Of a DNA stretch of 64,000 bases, positions 34,248 through 42,471 are shown piece by piece. This stretch comes from Pseudobutyrivibrio sp. (lineage in GTDB: Bacteria > Bacillota > Clostridia > Lachnospirales > Lachnospiraceae): NCBI GenBank assembly GCA_017557435.1, contig JAFYYR010000016.1, forward strand, positions 1 to 64,000, given 5' to 3'. The number at the start of each line of letters is the position of its first letter. The first letter of the stretch is position 1. A program made the position numbers and the translations under genes. The notes below the pieces were generated by a model that saw only the letters and a program-made list of their open reading frames with translations, searched no databases and had not been told where the DNA came from.

Positions 34248-36620
34248 TTAGTTAAATCCTAAGGCAAGTCCTGCTGCTCTAATGATAAAGGCTACTATCC
34301 AAGCTACTGCGCATTGGAAAAGAACCATCTTGAGTGCGGCCCTGCGTCCTGCTTCTCTTTTTTCTGCAGCTATTGCAGCCACACATGGAGTGTAAAGAAG
34401 ACAGAAAATCAAAAATACAAACGCTGTAAGTGGTGTAAGCTCTGCCTGCATTCCAGCTGTGCCACCATATAAAACAGTAAGCATAGACACAACGCTTTCC
34501 TTGGCCAAAAATCCGGAAATAAGTGATGTCACCATCTTCCAATTTCCAAATCCTAGAGGAATAAATATAGGTGCAAGCACACCTGATACAGCAGCTAAAA
34601 TACTATTTTCTGAAGAATCTACCATGTGGAAATAGAAGTTAAAATTCTGTAGGAACCATACTGCTATTGTTCCAAGAAAAATTACTGTAAAGGCTCTTTG
34701 GATAAAGTCCTTAGCCTTGTCCCACATAAGCATTAATACGCTTTTAAGTCCAGGTAAGCGGTAGTTTGGAAGCTCCATTACAAATGGTACAGCCTCGCCC
34801 TTAAATAGAGTGTTTTTGCTGCAAAGAGCCACTATCACTGCCACAATTATTCCTATAACATAGAGTAATACCATCACAAGAGCTGCTCTATCTGGGAAAA
34901 ATGCCGCCGCAAAAAATGCGTAAATAGGCATCTTTGCACTACAACTCATAAATGGAATCAGAAGCTGAGTCATTTTTCTATCTCTATCTGAAGGAAGCGT
35001 TCTTGTGGACATAATTGCAGGAACCGAGCATCCAAATCCAATAAGCATTGGCACAATACTTCTGCCTGAAAGACCAATTCGTCGTAAAAGCTTATCCATT
35101 ACAAAGGCAACTCTTGCCATATATCCGCTGTCTTCAAGCATTGATAGGAAGAAATAAAGCACCACGATAATAGGCACAAAACTAAGCACCGAACCAACAC
35201 CTGTAAATATGGCATCTATTACAAGGGAGTGAATTGGTGCAGCCACATCACCGGCAGCAAGCAATCTATCAACTGCCTCTGTAAGCACTCCTATTCCATC
35301 CTCTAAAAGCCCCTGGAAGAAAGCACCTATAACATTAAATGTAAGATAAAACACAAGAGCCATAATACCTATAAATGCAGGAATGGCTGTCCATTTACCT
35401 GTAAAAAATCTATCAAGATTTCTACTTCTAATATGCTCTCTACTTTCCTTTGGCTTAACAACAGTCTCTTCGCATATACGGTTTATAAATGTAAATCGCA
35501 TATCAGCCATGGCAGCTGCTCTATCAAGCCCACGTTCCTTTTCCATTTGAAGAACTATTTTTTCAAGGGTATCCTGCTCATTTTCATCTAAGTTAAGAGC
35601 CTTAGCCACAAGCTTATCTCCCTCAAGAAGCTTAGTTGCTGCAAATCTAATTGGAATATCTGCCTTTTCGGCATGATCCTCTATAAGGCTCATAACACCG
35701 TGGATAGCTCTATGAACCGCGCCATTGTGGTCTTCCTTACCACAGAAATCAGTGCGACCTGGTCTCTCATTGTACTTTGCTATATGAATGGCATGAGCCA
35801 CAAGCTCCTCTATACCCTCGTTTTTAGCAGCAGAAATAGGAACCACAGGAATCTGCAGCAAATCCTCTAGCTTATTAATCAAAACTGAGCCACCATTACC
35901 TGCCATCTCATCCATCATATTAAGGGCAAGAATAGTCGGAATCTCCAGCTCCAAAAGCTGCATTGTCAAATATAGATTTCGCTCCATATTGGTAGCATCA
36001 ACTATATTGATAATAGCTGTAGGCTTTTCTTCTAAAACAAATCTACGAGAAACAATCTCCTCGCTGGTATAAGGGCTCATAGAATAAATACCAGGTAAAT
36101 CCACCACCTCAGTATTAGGATGACCCTTTATTGAACCGCTTTTTCTATCAACTGTAACGCCAGGGAAATTACCTACATGCTGATTAGCACCAGTCAGTTG
36201 ATTGAAAAGTGTTGTCTTACCACAGTTTTGATTGCCCACAAGTGCAAAAGTAAGCATGCCAGTATTAACTGCCTTTGCCTTGTGTTCCACCTCATAATCA
36301 CGGGTACCAGCCTCTTCACCAAGGGCTGGATGAGGTATCTCTTTTATTTTTTTATCATGGTTATCACTAACCTGCTTCTGCCCAACTGAAAACTCTCTAA
36401 TGTTATCAATTTCGATTTGCTTAGCATCTGCCAGTCTGATGGTAAGCTCATATCCGGAAATACGAATTTCAATAGGGTCTCCCATTGGAGCATACTTAAT
36501 CATGGACACATCTGAACCGGGGATGATGCCCATATCGAGGAAATGTTGCCTTAGGGCACCACTCCCTCCAACTGCCTTAACCGTAGCAGTTTTGCCAATA
36601 TCCAGTTTACTTAAATCCAA
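34248..36620 (-). CDS. feoB: FeoA-FeoB fusion, ferrous iron transporter
   Basis: 790 residues importing Fe2+. Residues about 1-75 are FeoA (SH3-like, LRQHFLDMGIIPGSDVSM). A short linker leads to the FeoB GTPase (G1 GNQNCGKTTLFNQLTG, G3 DLPGIYSM, G4 LNMMDE). The membrane part has two gate repeats (for example MLIGFGCSVPAIMSTRTLPS and LYTPCVAAIAA). FeoA and FeoB are usually separate. The start is TTG, 7 nt after AGGAG. A 36-bp dyad overlaps its -10 region. Confidence 0.93.
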   Translation of the reverse strand: MDLSKLDIGKTATVKAVGGSGALRQHFLDMGIIPGSDVSMIKYAPMGDPIEIRISGYELTIRLADAKQIEIDNIREFSVGQKQVSDNHDKKIKEIPHPALGEEAGTRDYEVEHKAKAVNTGMLTFALVGNQNCGKTTLFNQLTGANQHVGNFPGVTVDRKSGSIKGHPNTEVVDLPGIYSMSPYTSEEIVSRRFVLEEKPTAIINIVDATNMERNLYLTMQLLELEIPTILALNMMDEMAGNGGSVLINKLEDLLQIPVVPISAAKNEGIEELVAHAIHIAKYNERPGRTDFCGKEDHNGAVHRAIHGVMSLIEDHAEKADIPIRFAATKLLEGDKLVAKALNLDENEQDTLEKIVLQMEKERGLDRAAAMADMRFTFINRICEETVVKPKESREHIRSRNLDRFFTGKWTAIPAFIGIMALVFYLTFNVIGAFFQGLLEDGIGVLTEAVDRLLAAGDVAAPIHSLVIDAIFTGVGSVLSFVPIIVVLYFFLSMLEDSGYMARVAFVMDKLLRRIGLSGRSIVPMLIGFGCSVPAIMSTRTLPSDRDRKMTQLLIPFMSCSAKMPIYAFFAAAFFPDRAALVMVLLYVIGIIVAVIVALCSKNTLFKGEAVPFVMELPNYRLPGLKSVLMLMWDKAKDFIQRAFTVIFLGTIAVWFLQNFNFYFHMVDSSENSILAAVSGVLAPIFIPLGFGNWKMVTSLISGFLAKESVVSMLTVLYGGTAGMQAELTPLTAFVFLIFCLLYTPCVAAIAAEKREAGRRAALKMVLFQCAVAWIVAFIIRAAGLALGFN

Positions 36621-36641
36621 ATTTTGACTCCTCTAATTATA

Positions 36642-36677
36642 GTTAGTGTAAAGCGCCTCTTATTATAACACACTAAC
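36642..36677. promoter_or_regulatory. Inverted repeat at the feoAB promoter
   Basis: GTTAGTGT and ACACTAAC form a perfect dyad with a 20-nt spacer that holds the TATAAT -10 box on the minus strand. The layout suits repression of iron uptake, for example by a Fur- or DtxR-type protein, but the sequence does not match a consensus I can name. Confidence 0.45.
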
Positions 36678-36692
36678 CGTGGTTTAGGGCAC

Positions 36693-36722
36693 AAAAAAAG
36701 CCCTCTCACTATCGTCTAGGGC
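36693..36722 (-). terminator. Rho-independent terminator, second after cysK
   Basis: On the minus strand GCCCTAGAC...GTGAGAGGGC forms a stem of about 5 strong pairs, followed by seven T. It backs up the larger hairpin at 36730-36824. Confidence 0.6.
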
Positions 36723-36729
36723 ATAAAAA

Positions 36730-36824
36730 GAGCCTCTAGTAGACATCAAGCTCTTAGATTTCTCAAACGAATCGTGTTTGATGAGCGGAGAAATACTAAG
36801 GCTTGTAGTCGTAACTAGAGGCTC
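36730..36824 (+). repeat. Structured palindromic element, copy B, also serving as cysK terminator
   Basis: On the plus strand it has the same framework as the elements at 14169 and 49715. An outer helix GAGCCUCUAGU pairs with its complement. The internal loop is AG-AC-AU opposite UA-GU-CGUA. CAAGC-U-CUUAG pairs with CUAAG-GCUUG. Then come AUUUCUC/GAGAAAU and the inner AUC-GUGUUU-GAU hairpin. Unlike the other copies it is antisense to its neighbours. Read on the minus strand it begins 10 nt after the cysK stop and ends in TTTTT, so it can terminate cysK. Confidence 0.7.
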
Positions 36825-36834
36825 GTATTATATT

Positions 36835-37767
36835 TTACTCTGTGAAGAGTGGTGTTGAGTAGTAACGATCGCCTGAATCTGGAAGAAGAGCTACGATTGT
36901 CTTGCCCTTATTCTCTGGCTTCTTAGCGTACTCGATAGCACCGTGAAGTGCAGCACCTGAAGAAATACCAACTGAGATACCTTCCTTCTTTGCAAGAAGC
37001 TTAGCAGCCTTAAATGCATCATCAGACTCTGCTACAAATACTTCATCATAAATCTTTGTGTTAAGAACATCTGGAACGAATCCAGCACCGATACCCTGAA
37101 TCTTGTGAGCACCAGCCTTGCCCTCTGAAAGAACTGGAGAATCCTTTGGCTCAAGAGCTACAACCTTAACATTTGGATTCTGGCTCTTTAAGTACTCGCC
37201 AACACCTGTTACAGTACCGCCTGTACCAACACCTGCGATGAAGAGATCAACCTGTCCATCTGTATCCTTCCAGATCTCTGGACCTGTTGTGCTGCGGTGA
37301 GCAGCTGAGTTAGCAGGGTTAACAAACTGTCCTGGAATGAAGCTGCCTTCGATTTCTGCAGCAAGCTCCTCAGCCTTAGCGATAGCGCCCTTCATACCCT
37401 TTGAGCCCTCTGTAAGAACGATTTCTGCACCGTATGCCTTAAGGATATTTCTACGCTCTACTGACATTGTCTCAGGCATTGTAAGGATAGCTCTATATCC
37501 CTTTGCTGCAGCGATTGCTGCAAGACCGATACCTGTGTTACCAGATGTAGGCTCGATGATAACTGAACCTTCCTTAAGCTGCCCCTTCTGCTCTGCATCC
37601 TCGATCATAGCAAGTGCTACTCTATCCTTAACTGATCCAGCTGGATTGAAGTACTCAAGCTTAACTAAAACCTTTGCCTCAAGGCCAAGTTCCTTCTCAA
37701 TATTTGTCACCTCTACAAGTGGTGTGTTGCCGATGAGCTCTGATGCGCTCTTGTAAATGTTTGCCAT
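36835..37767 (-). CDS. cysK: Cysteine synthase A (O-acetylserine sulfhydrylase)
   Basis: A 310-residue PLP enzyme making cysteine from O-acetylserine and sulfide. PLP lysine in NPAGSVKDRVA, the substrate loop PTSGNTGIGLA and the phosphate-binding GVGTGGTVTG are all intact. It follows metY by 66 nt in one operon with the Cys-rich leader. An intergenic hairpin element terminates it. It begins with ATG behind ACGGAGG. Confidence 0.97.
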   Translation of the reverse strand: MANIYKSASELIGNTPLVEVTNIEKELGLEAKVLVKLEYFNPAGSVKDRVALAMIEDAEQKGQLKEGSVIIEPTSGNTGIGLAAIAAAKGYRAILTMPETMSVERRNILKAYGAEIVLTEGSKGMKGAIAKAEELAAEIEGSFIPGQFVNPANSAAHRSTTGPEIWKDTDGQVDLFIAGVGTGGTVTGVGEYLKSQNPNVKVVALEPKDSPVLSEGKAGAHKIQGIGAGFVPDVLNTKIYDEVFVAESDDAFKAAKLLAKKEGISVGISSGAALHGAIEYAKKPENKGKTIVALLPDSGDRYYSTPLFTE

Positions 37768-37833
37768 AACATAACCTCCGTGTAAAAAAACTATTTTTAG
37801 TATACAACTTAATGTGTTTCTCCGCTATTTAAA

Positions 37834-39165
37834 TTAAACGGCTTTTGTGTTTGAATTTGAGTCTGAACCTACGCTGCTTACGCCGTCGATTGCTGCAAAT
37901 CCCTTTTCAAGATCCTCGATGATGTCATCGATATGCTCTGTACCAATTGAAAGTCTAATTGTAGACTGTGTAATACCCTGATCTAAAAGCTCTTCCTCTG
38001 TAAGCTGAGAATGAGTAGTTGTTGCTGGGTGAATAACAAGACTCTTAACATCAGCAACATTTGCAAGGATTGAGAAAATCTCAAGATTGTCAATGAACTT
38101 AAATGCTGCATCCTTGCCGCCCTTGATTTCGAATGTGAAGATGCTTCCACCATTCTTAGGGAAGTACTTCTTATAAAGCTCGTGATCTGGATGATCCTCA
38201 AGTGAAGGATGATTTACCTTAGCAACCTTTGGATGATTCTTAAGGAACTCTACAACCTTTGTTGTATTCTCTGCATGTCTATCGAGACGAAGTGGAAGTG
38301 TCTCAATTCCCTGAAGAAGAAGAAATGCATTAAATGGTGAAATTGTAGCTCCTGTATCACGAAGAAGGATTGCTCTGATATATGTTACAAATGCAGCTGG
38401 TGCTGTAGCATCTGCAAATGAAATACCATGGTAGCTTGGGTTTGGCTCTGCGATTGCAGGGAACTTACCGCTCTTCTTCCAATCATATGTACCAGCCTCA
38501 ACGATAACACCACCAAGTGTTGTTCCGTGACCACCAAAGAACTTTGTAGCTGAGTGAACTACGATGTCTGCACCGTGCTCAATTGGGCGAACCCAGTATG
38601 CTGCACCAAATGTGTTATCAACAACAAGTGGAAGATCATGACGGTGAGCGATTTCTGCAAGTGCGTCAATATCTGGAATATCTGAGTTTGGATTACCAAG
38701 TGTCTCGATGTAGATTGCCTTTGTATCTTCCTTGATAGCATCCTCAACTTCCTTAAGATTGTGAGCATCTACGAATGTAGCTGATACTCCGTACTGTGGA
38801 AGTGTGTGAGCTAAGAGGTTGTAGCTACCACCGTAGATTGTCTTCTGTGCTACGATGTGTCCGCCGCCTGCAGCAAGTGCCTCGATTGTATATGTGATAG
38901 CTGCTGCTCCAGATGCAACTGCAAGTGCTGCAGTACCTCCTTCGATTGCTGCTACTCTCTCTTCTAAAACACCCTGTGTTGAATTAGTAAGTCTTCCGTA
39001 AATGTTACCTGCATCTGCAAGACCAAATCTGTCAGCTGCATGCTGTGAATTTCTAAATACGTATGAAGTTGTCTGGTAAATAGGTACTGCTCTTGCATCA
39101 GATGCTGGATCTGGGTTTTCCTGTCCTACGTGAAGTGCTAATGTTTCAAATCTATAATTGCTCAT
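37834..39165 (-). CDS. metY: O-acetylhomoserine sulfhydrylase, long form
   Basis: 443 residues, a PLP enzyme of the Cys/Met metabolism family combining O-acetylhomoserine with sulfide to give homocysteine. It starts YRFETLALHVGQENPDPA, characteristic of MetY. The PLP lysine is in VVHSATKFFGGHGTTLGG, with DNTFGAAYWVRPIEHGAD before it. It is ~40 residues longer than the MetY paralogue at 50780. It is first in an operon with cysK. Upstream are a cysteine-rich leader ORF and an operator/promoter, so both transcriptional and translational control by cysteine are likely. Confidence 0.95.
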   Translation of the reverse strand: MSNYRFETLALHVGQENPDPASDARAVPIYQTTSYVFRNSQHAADRFGLADAGNIYGRLTNSTQGVLEERVAAIEGGTAALAVASGAAAITYTIEALAAGGGHIVAQKTIYGGSYNLLAHTLPQYGVSATFVDAHNLKEVEDAIKEDTKAIYIETLGNPNSDIPDIDALAEIAHRHDLPLVVDNTFGAAYWVRPIEHGADIVVHSATKFFGGHGTTLGGVIVEAGTYDWKKSGKFPAIAEPNPSYHGISFADATAPAAFVTYIRAILLRDTGATISPFNAFLLLQGIETLPLRLDRHAENTTKVVEFLKNHPKVAKVNHPSLEDHPDHELYKKYFPKNGGSIFTFEIKGGKDAAFKFIDNLEIFSILANVADVKSLVIHPATTTHSQLTEEELLDQGITQSTIRLSIGTEHIDDIIEDLEKGFAAIDGVSSVGSDSNSNTKAV

Positions 39166-39213
39166 AATATTTTCTCCTTTTCAAATCAATCAAATTTTAT
39201 TTTCTATAATTTA

Positions 39214-39297
39214 TTAACAACATCGACTACAGCAACAAAACTGCATTCGTTCTACTCTAAAATTATGTCTTACAAAATCAATTAATAACTGCTTCAT
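39214..39297 (-). CDS. Cysteine-rich leader peptide of the metY-cysK operon
   Basis: A 27-residue ORF starting MKQLLIDFVRHNF and ending QFCCCSRCC: five cysteine codons in the last seven. It lies between the promoter and metY, its stop 48 nt before the metY start codon. AGG sits 8 nt before its ATG. Runs of the regulated amino acid near the end are the hallmark of attenuation peptides, and poly-Cys leaders act this way in mycobacteria. No clear terminator hairpin follows, so the mechanism (ribosome stalling, Rho, or mRNA refolding) is open. Confidence 0.7.
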   Translation of the reverse strand: MKQLLIDFVRHNFRVERMQFCCCSRCC

Positions 39298-39345
39298 TTG
39301 TACTGCCTGCCTTTCTTTTGTTTGCTTTTGTTTTATGTTGATGTA

Positions 39346-39378
39346 ATCATAAACGTTATTACCTACTAGGTCAATAGG
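39346..39378 (-). promoter_or_regulatory. metY-cysK promoter with sulfur-regulon operator
   Basis: TTGACC (39369-39374) and TATGAT (39346-39351) are 17 nt apart. The plus strand at 39361-39378 reads ACCTACTAGGTCAATAGG, overlapping the -35 box. It matches the sites at 44999, 52033 and 60676. Transcription would start near 39339, giving a 174-nt leader. Confidence 0.65.
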
Positions 39379-39390
39379 TTTAACAATAAC

Positions 39391-39437
39391 AAAAAACTAT
39401 AGCCGGCTATCAATAGAATTTATAGCTGGCTATAGTT
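39391..39437 (-). terminator. Rho-independent terminator of the DUF975 gene
   Basis: On the minus strand AACTATAGCCAGCTA pairs with TAGCCGGCTATAGTT and is followed by six T. It abuts the metY operator region. Confidence 0.82.
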
Positions 39438-39472
39438 CTTATAAATTCCTATTTTGTTAATGTTTAGGTCTT

Positions 39473-40174
39473 CTACTGTGAGTCTTTTGAAAGTTCAATA
39501 TAAAGTGCTGCATCGGTGCTCTCCATATAAGGAGCAGTCCAAAAAACAAACACTATGCCACAGGTAATTAAACCTAAGATAATCCAACCAATGAATGATA
39601 AATCCAGTACAAAAGCCTTCCATTTATGGCCATTCATCATCTCACGTGATTTTGTAATAACTTCTGTTGCAGAAAGTTCTGGATTATCCTTTACAATATA
39701 TGGAACCATTCTGTAAGAGTAAATTTTGATTAATCCAGGAATTAAAAATAGCATCGACCATAGGCATAGGAAAATGTCTCTCAACAATAGAGTAACAAAT
39801 ACGCGACCATAATCTCCAAAGCCTTCACCAATAAGTCCTAGCTCAGCCTGTCCATCTTCTACATTTTTCTTGAAGAATCTATAACATCCAACCTGAAGTG
39901 GATTCTTAATAAAAATCTGAACTAAGAAACCTATTAAAATAACAAGTCCCATTAATCCAAGGATAAATGTAATTAACGCCCTGAATTCCTCAGAAGATAA
40001 TCCATAAACAATAGCTGTAGCAACTTCCTTAGGATTATAATCCCCATTGTCCTTAATAGAATAAGTTGCTGCACCTGATACAGCACCAAGAATTAATGCT
40101 ACCAATACACATCGCCAGTAGTTGGCTTTAAAGGCTGCCTTTCCTATACTTTTAACTTCCCCAATAGTCCACAT
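39473..40174 (-). CDS. DUF975 family membrane protein
   Basis: A 233-residue protein with about four to five membrane helices. The N-terminus MWTIGEVKSIGKAAFKANYW and the later IKIYSYRMVPYIVKDNPELSATEVITKS segments match DUF975 proteins. Their function is unknown. It lies 138 nt after the CODH-like gene with no clear promoter seen, and ends at its own terminator. Confidence 0.85.
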   Translation of the reverse strand: MWTIGEVKSIGKAAFKANYWRCVLVALILGAVSGAATYSIKDNGDYNPKEVATAIVYGLSSEEFRALITFILGLMGLVILIGFLVQIFIKNPLQVGCYRFFKKNVEDGQAELGLIGEGFGDYGRVFVTLLLRDIFLCLWSMLFLIPGLIKIYSYRMVPYIVKDNPELSATEVITKSREMMNGHKWKAFVLDLSFIGWIILGLITCGIVFVFWTAPYMESTDAALYIELSKDSQ

Positions 40175-40312
40175 AATCAGTCTCCTTCCAAAGCACTAAC
40201 ATTTCGTTATAAAAGAAATGTCAAAATCATTTTCACTGCCACTTATTATACCCCAATAAATAAGCAGCACTGATTATTTCACATTTCTTTTACAAAATTC
40301 ACTGATTTTTCA

Positions 40313-42445
40313 CTAATCCCAGCCCAATGCCTTTCGCTTTTCTTTCATATCTGCAACTATTTGCTTCGCAAGTTCAACTGGATCCGTATTTACGTTCATA
40401 GTAGAACCTAAAAGTTCTTTTGTTCCATGCTTTAAAAACTCTATTACATTCTGAGAACCATATATAGGAGCCTCAACACAATGGTATGAGTTAATTCCAT
40501 TAAGTCTAAATCCAAGAGCTGCATCGATACCCTTTTCATTGCCCCACTCTGGTGATGAGAATGCAAATGGAAGCTCATATAAATCCTTCTTAAGCTCGCC
40601 GGCTATACCTGCAAAAATACCAGTAGAACGAGTATTATCGATACACTCTCCAACATGCCATACTGGTGGTAAATCAGGCTCTAAGAATTCACGTAATGAC
40701 TCCCCTGCCTTTTCCTTGCCAGAAATAGCGCAGTATCCTAGCTTCATAAGAGGGAATGATGCACATCCATTTGTTATGATAAGCACATTGTTTTTAAGAA
40801 GCTCATCAGCCACATCCACAATACACTTCTCATATAAAACCTTTGGATTGTTACATCCAACCATGTTTACAACACCAAGAATCTGACCAGATTTAATAGC
40901 CTCAGCAAGTGGCTTCATGCTGCCAAATCTCTTGTGAATATATTCAACAGAAAATCCTACTTCTGCCTCTACCTCAAATGGTGGAATGAATACAGGAATT
41001 CCCTTTCTGTCCTCAAAGCTTTCAATAGCACGACGAACAATTCTCTCAGCAAGTGACTTAGTCTCTGAAAGATTGCTGTGGTGATGATCATATTCAAATC
41101 TCTCTGCACCTGGAAGTCTTGCAGACTCACTTGTGGTAATTACTGCAGTCTTAAAGCACTTTGCCACGTCCATAATAGATGGGAAAACATCCTGTACGTC
41201 AGCTACCCATAAATCAAGTGCTCCTGTTCCAAGAACAAGCTCTGCGGATACAGCATTAGAAAGAGGAATAACTCCACTATCTCTATACATAGCAGATAGA
41301 CCAGAACAGCAAATACCGTAAAAACGAATTCCCTTTGCGCCCTTAGATTTAGCAAGTTCGATTAAGTCATCACGCTTTCCTGCCTTAACAATCTCGCTTA
41401 CAAGAAGTGGTAAATGGCCGTGAACTGCAATATTAACATAGCCCTTCTTAAGTGCTCCAATATTAACCTTTGATGTAACTCTATCGCCCACACCAAACAA
41501 TGAATCAGTAGCGATAGATGCTCCTACTACTCCTGAGAATGTAAAAGCAAGACCGCACCGTAAGAATTGCTGCATAATGCTCTTCCAATCACCGTCAGTA
41601 GCACAGCCTGATTTATGATAAGCTTCAAATACCTCGTGGTAAGCACTGATAGGTAAAATATCAAGCTCCTTCCACACCTTTCTTCTCTCAGGAAGAGCAC
41701 AGGCCTCAATAGTCTTGTATTTAGCTGGAACTGTTCTTGATAAATCCTCTAAAAGAGCATCTGCAAGATCCTTTGCCACGTTTTTAATCTGTCTATTCTT
41801 TTGTCTAATACCAAAGGCTTCTGCAGTAGCTCTAATCTTCTGCTCACCTAAAATTGGAACATCAAGCTCACCCTCTGCTGCCTTTTTTAGCGCAAGCATT
41901 ACCTCTCTTGCATGCATTCCGTGCTGAGCCGCACCAGCTGCAGCTGAACGAAGAAGATTTCTTGCAACAATCAAGTCAGCATCTGCGCCGCAGACACCCT
42001 TAGATGCCTTTGGGGTAATACGGCAAGGTCCCATATTACAAATCTTACAGCAGGTACCGCAAAGACCAAAATTACACTGTGGCTTTTGAGCATCAAATCT
42101 ATCAAAAGCAGTATCAATACCAAGCTGCTCCATTCTAAGAAGCATCTCTCTAACTGCTGGGTCTGGAGTCTGCTCAATAACATCCTGCTTAGAAGGGAAT
42201 GTCTTTCTATACTCCTGCACAGCATTCATGTAATCCTTAGTAAAATCTGCCGGGTCACTTTCTCCGCCATGGTCACTGGCCTTTAAAGTAACTGTTGGAA
42301 TACCATGGGCATCAAAACCAATCAGGTTTCTATGAGAATGAATATGATCTACCCCTGATTTATGTGAATGTCCGTGATGCTCATGATGTTCGTGATGCTC
42401 ATGTGCATGGTTGTGACAGTGTTCCTTTGAATTTGTTTCACTCAT
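40313..42445 (-). CDS. CODH catalytic-subunit homologue (CooS-like) with one C-cluster ligand changed
   Basis: 710 residues against about 630 for usual CooS. The extra N-terminus is a histidine-rich, probable metal-binding tail (residues 9-38). D- and B-cluster cysteines are kept (C124, C132, C133, C136, C141, C152). C-cluster residues are present as H344, C379, C531, C561 and C601, with K638. The usual cysteine in DVQC is aspartate (D419 in VADVQDVFP). The Ni-Fe-S site may therefore be altered. The gene ends an operon with a NitT/TauT-type ABC transporter under the sulfur operator. No acetyl-CoA synthase or CooC is adjacent. Confidence 0.88.
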   Translation of the reverse strand: MSETNSKEHCHNHAHEHHEHHEHHGHSHKSGVDHIHSHRNLIGFDAHGIPTVTLKASDHGGESDPADFTKDYMNAVQEYRKTFPSKQDVIEQTPDPAVREMLLRMEQLGIDTAFDRFDAQKPQCNFGLCGTCCKICNMGPCRITPKASKGVCGADADLIVARNLLRSAAAGAAQHGMHAREVMLALKKAAEGELDVPILGEQKIRATAEAFGIRQKNRQIKNVAKDLADALLEDLSRTVPAKYKTIEACALPERRKVWKELDILPISAYHEVFEAYHKSGCATDGDWKSIMQQFLRCGLAFTFSGVVGASIATDSLFGVGDRVTSKVNIGALKKGYVNIAVHGHLPLLVSEIVKAGKRDDLIELAKSKGAKGIRFYGICCSGLSAMYRDSGVIPLSNAVSAELVLGTGALDLWVADVQDVFPSIMDVAKCFKTAVITTSESARLPGAERFEYDHHHSNLSETKSLAERIVRRAIESFEDRKGIPVFIPPFEVEAEVGFSVEYIHKRFGSMKPLAEAIKSGQILGVVNMVGCNNPKVLYEKCIVDVADELLKNNVLIITNGCASFPLMKLGYCAISGKEKAGESLREFLEPDLPPVWHVGECIDNTRSTGIFAGIAGELKKDLYELPFAFSSPEWGNEKGIDAALGFRLNGINSYHCVEAPIYGSQNVIEFLKHGTKELLGSTMNVNTDPVELAKQIVADMKEKRKALGWD

Positions 42446-42471
42446 TTTTCTATCTCCCTTTACAAAAACTC

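Noticed and set aside
39166-39345. SAM (S-box) riboswitch in the metY leader
   Set aside because: None of the conserved S-box helices or the GGxGGAGGGA core is present; the leader instead encodes the Cys-rich peptide.
40313-42445. Wood-Ljungdahl (acetyl-CoA synthase) cluster
   Set aside because: Only the CooS-like catalytic subunit is present; no acsB, acsC/D, acsE or cooC lies in the window and one C-cluster ligand is changed.
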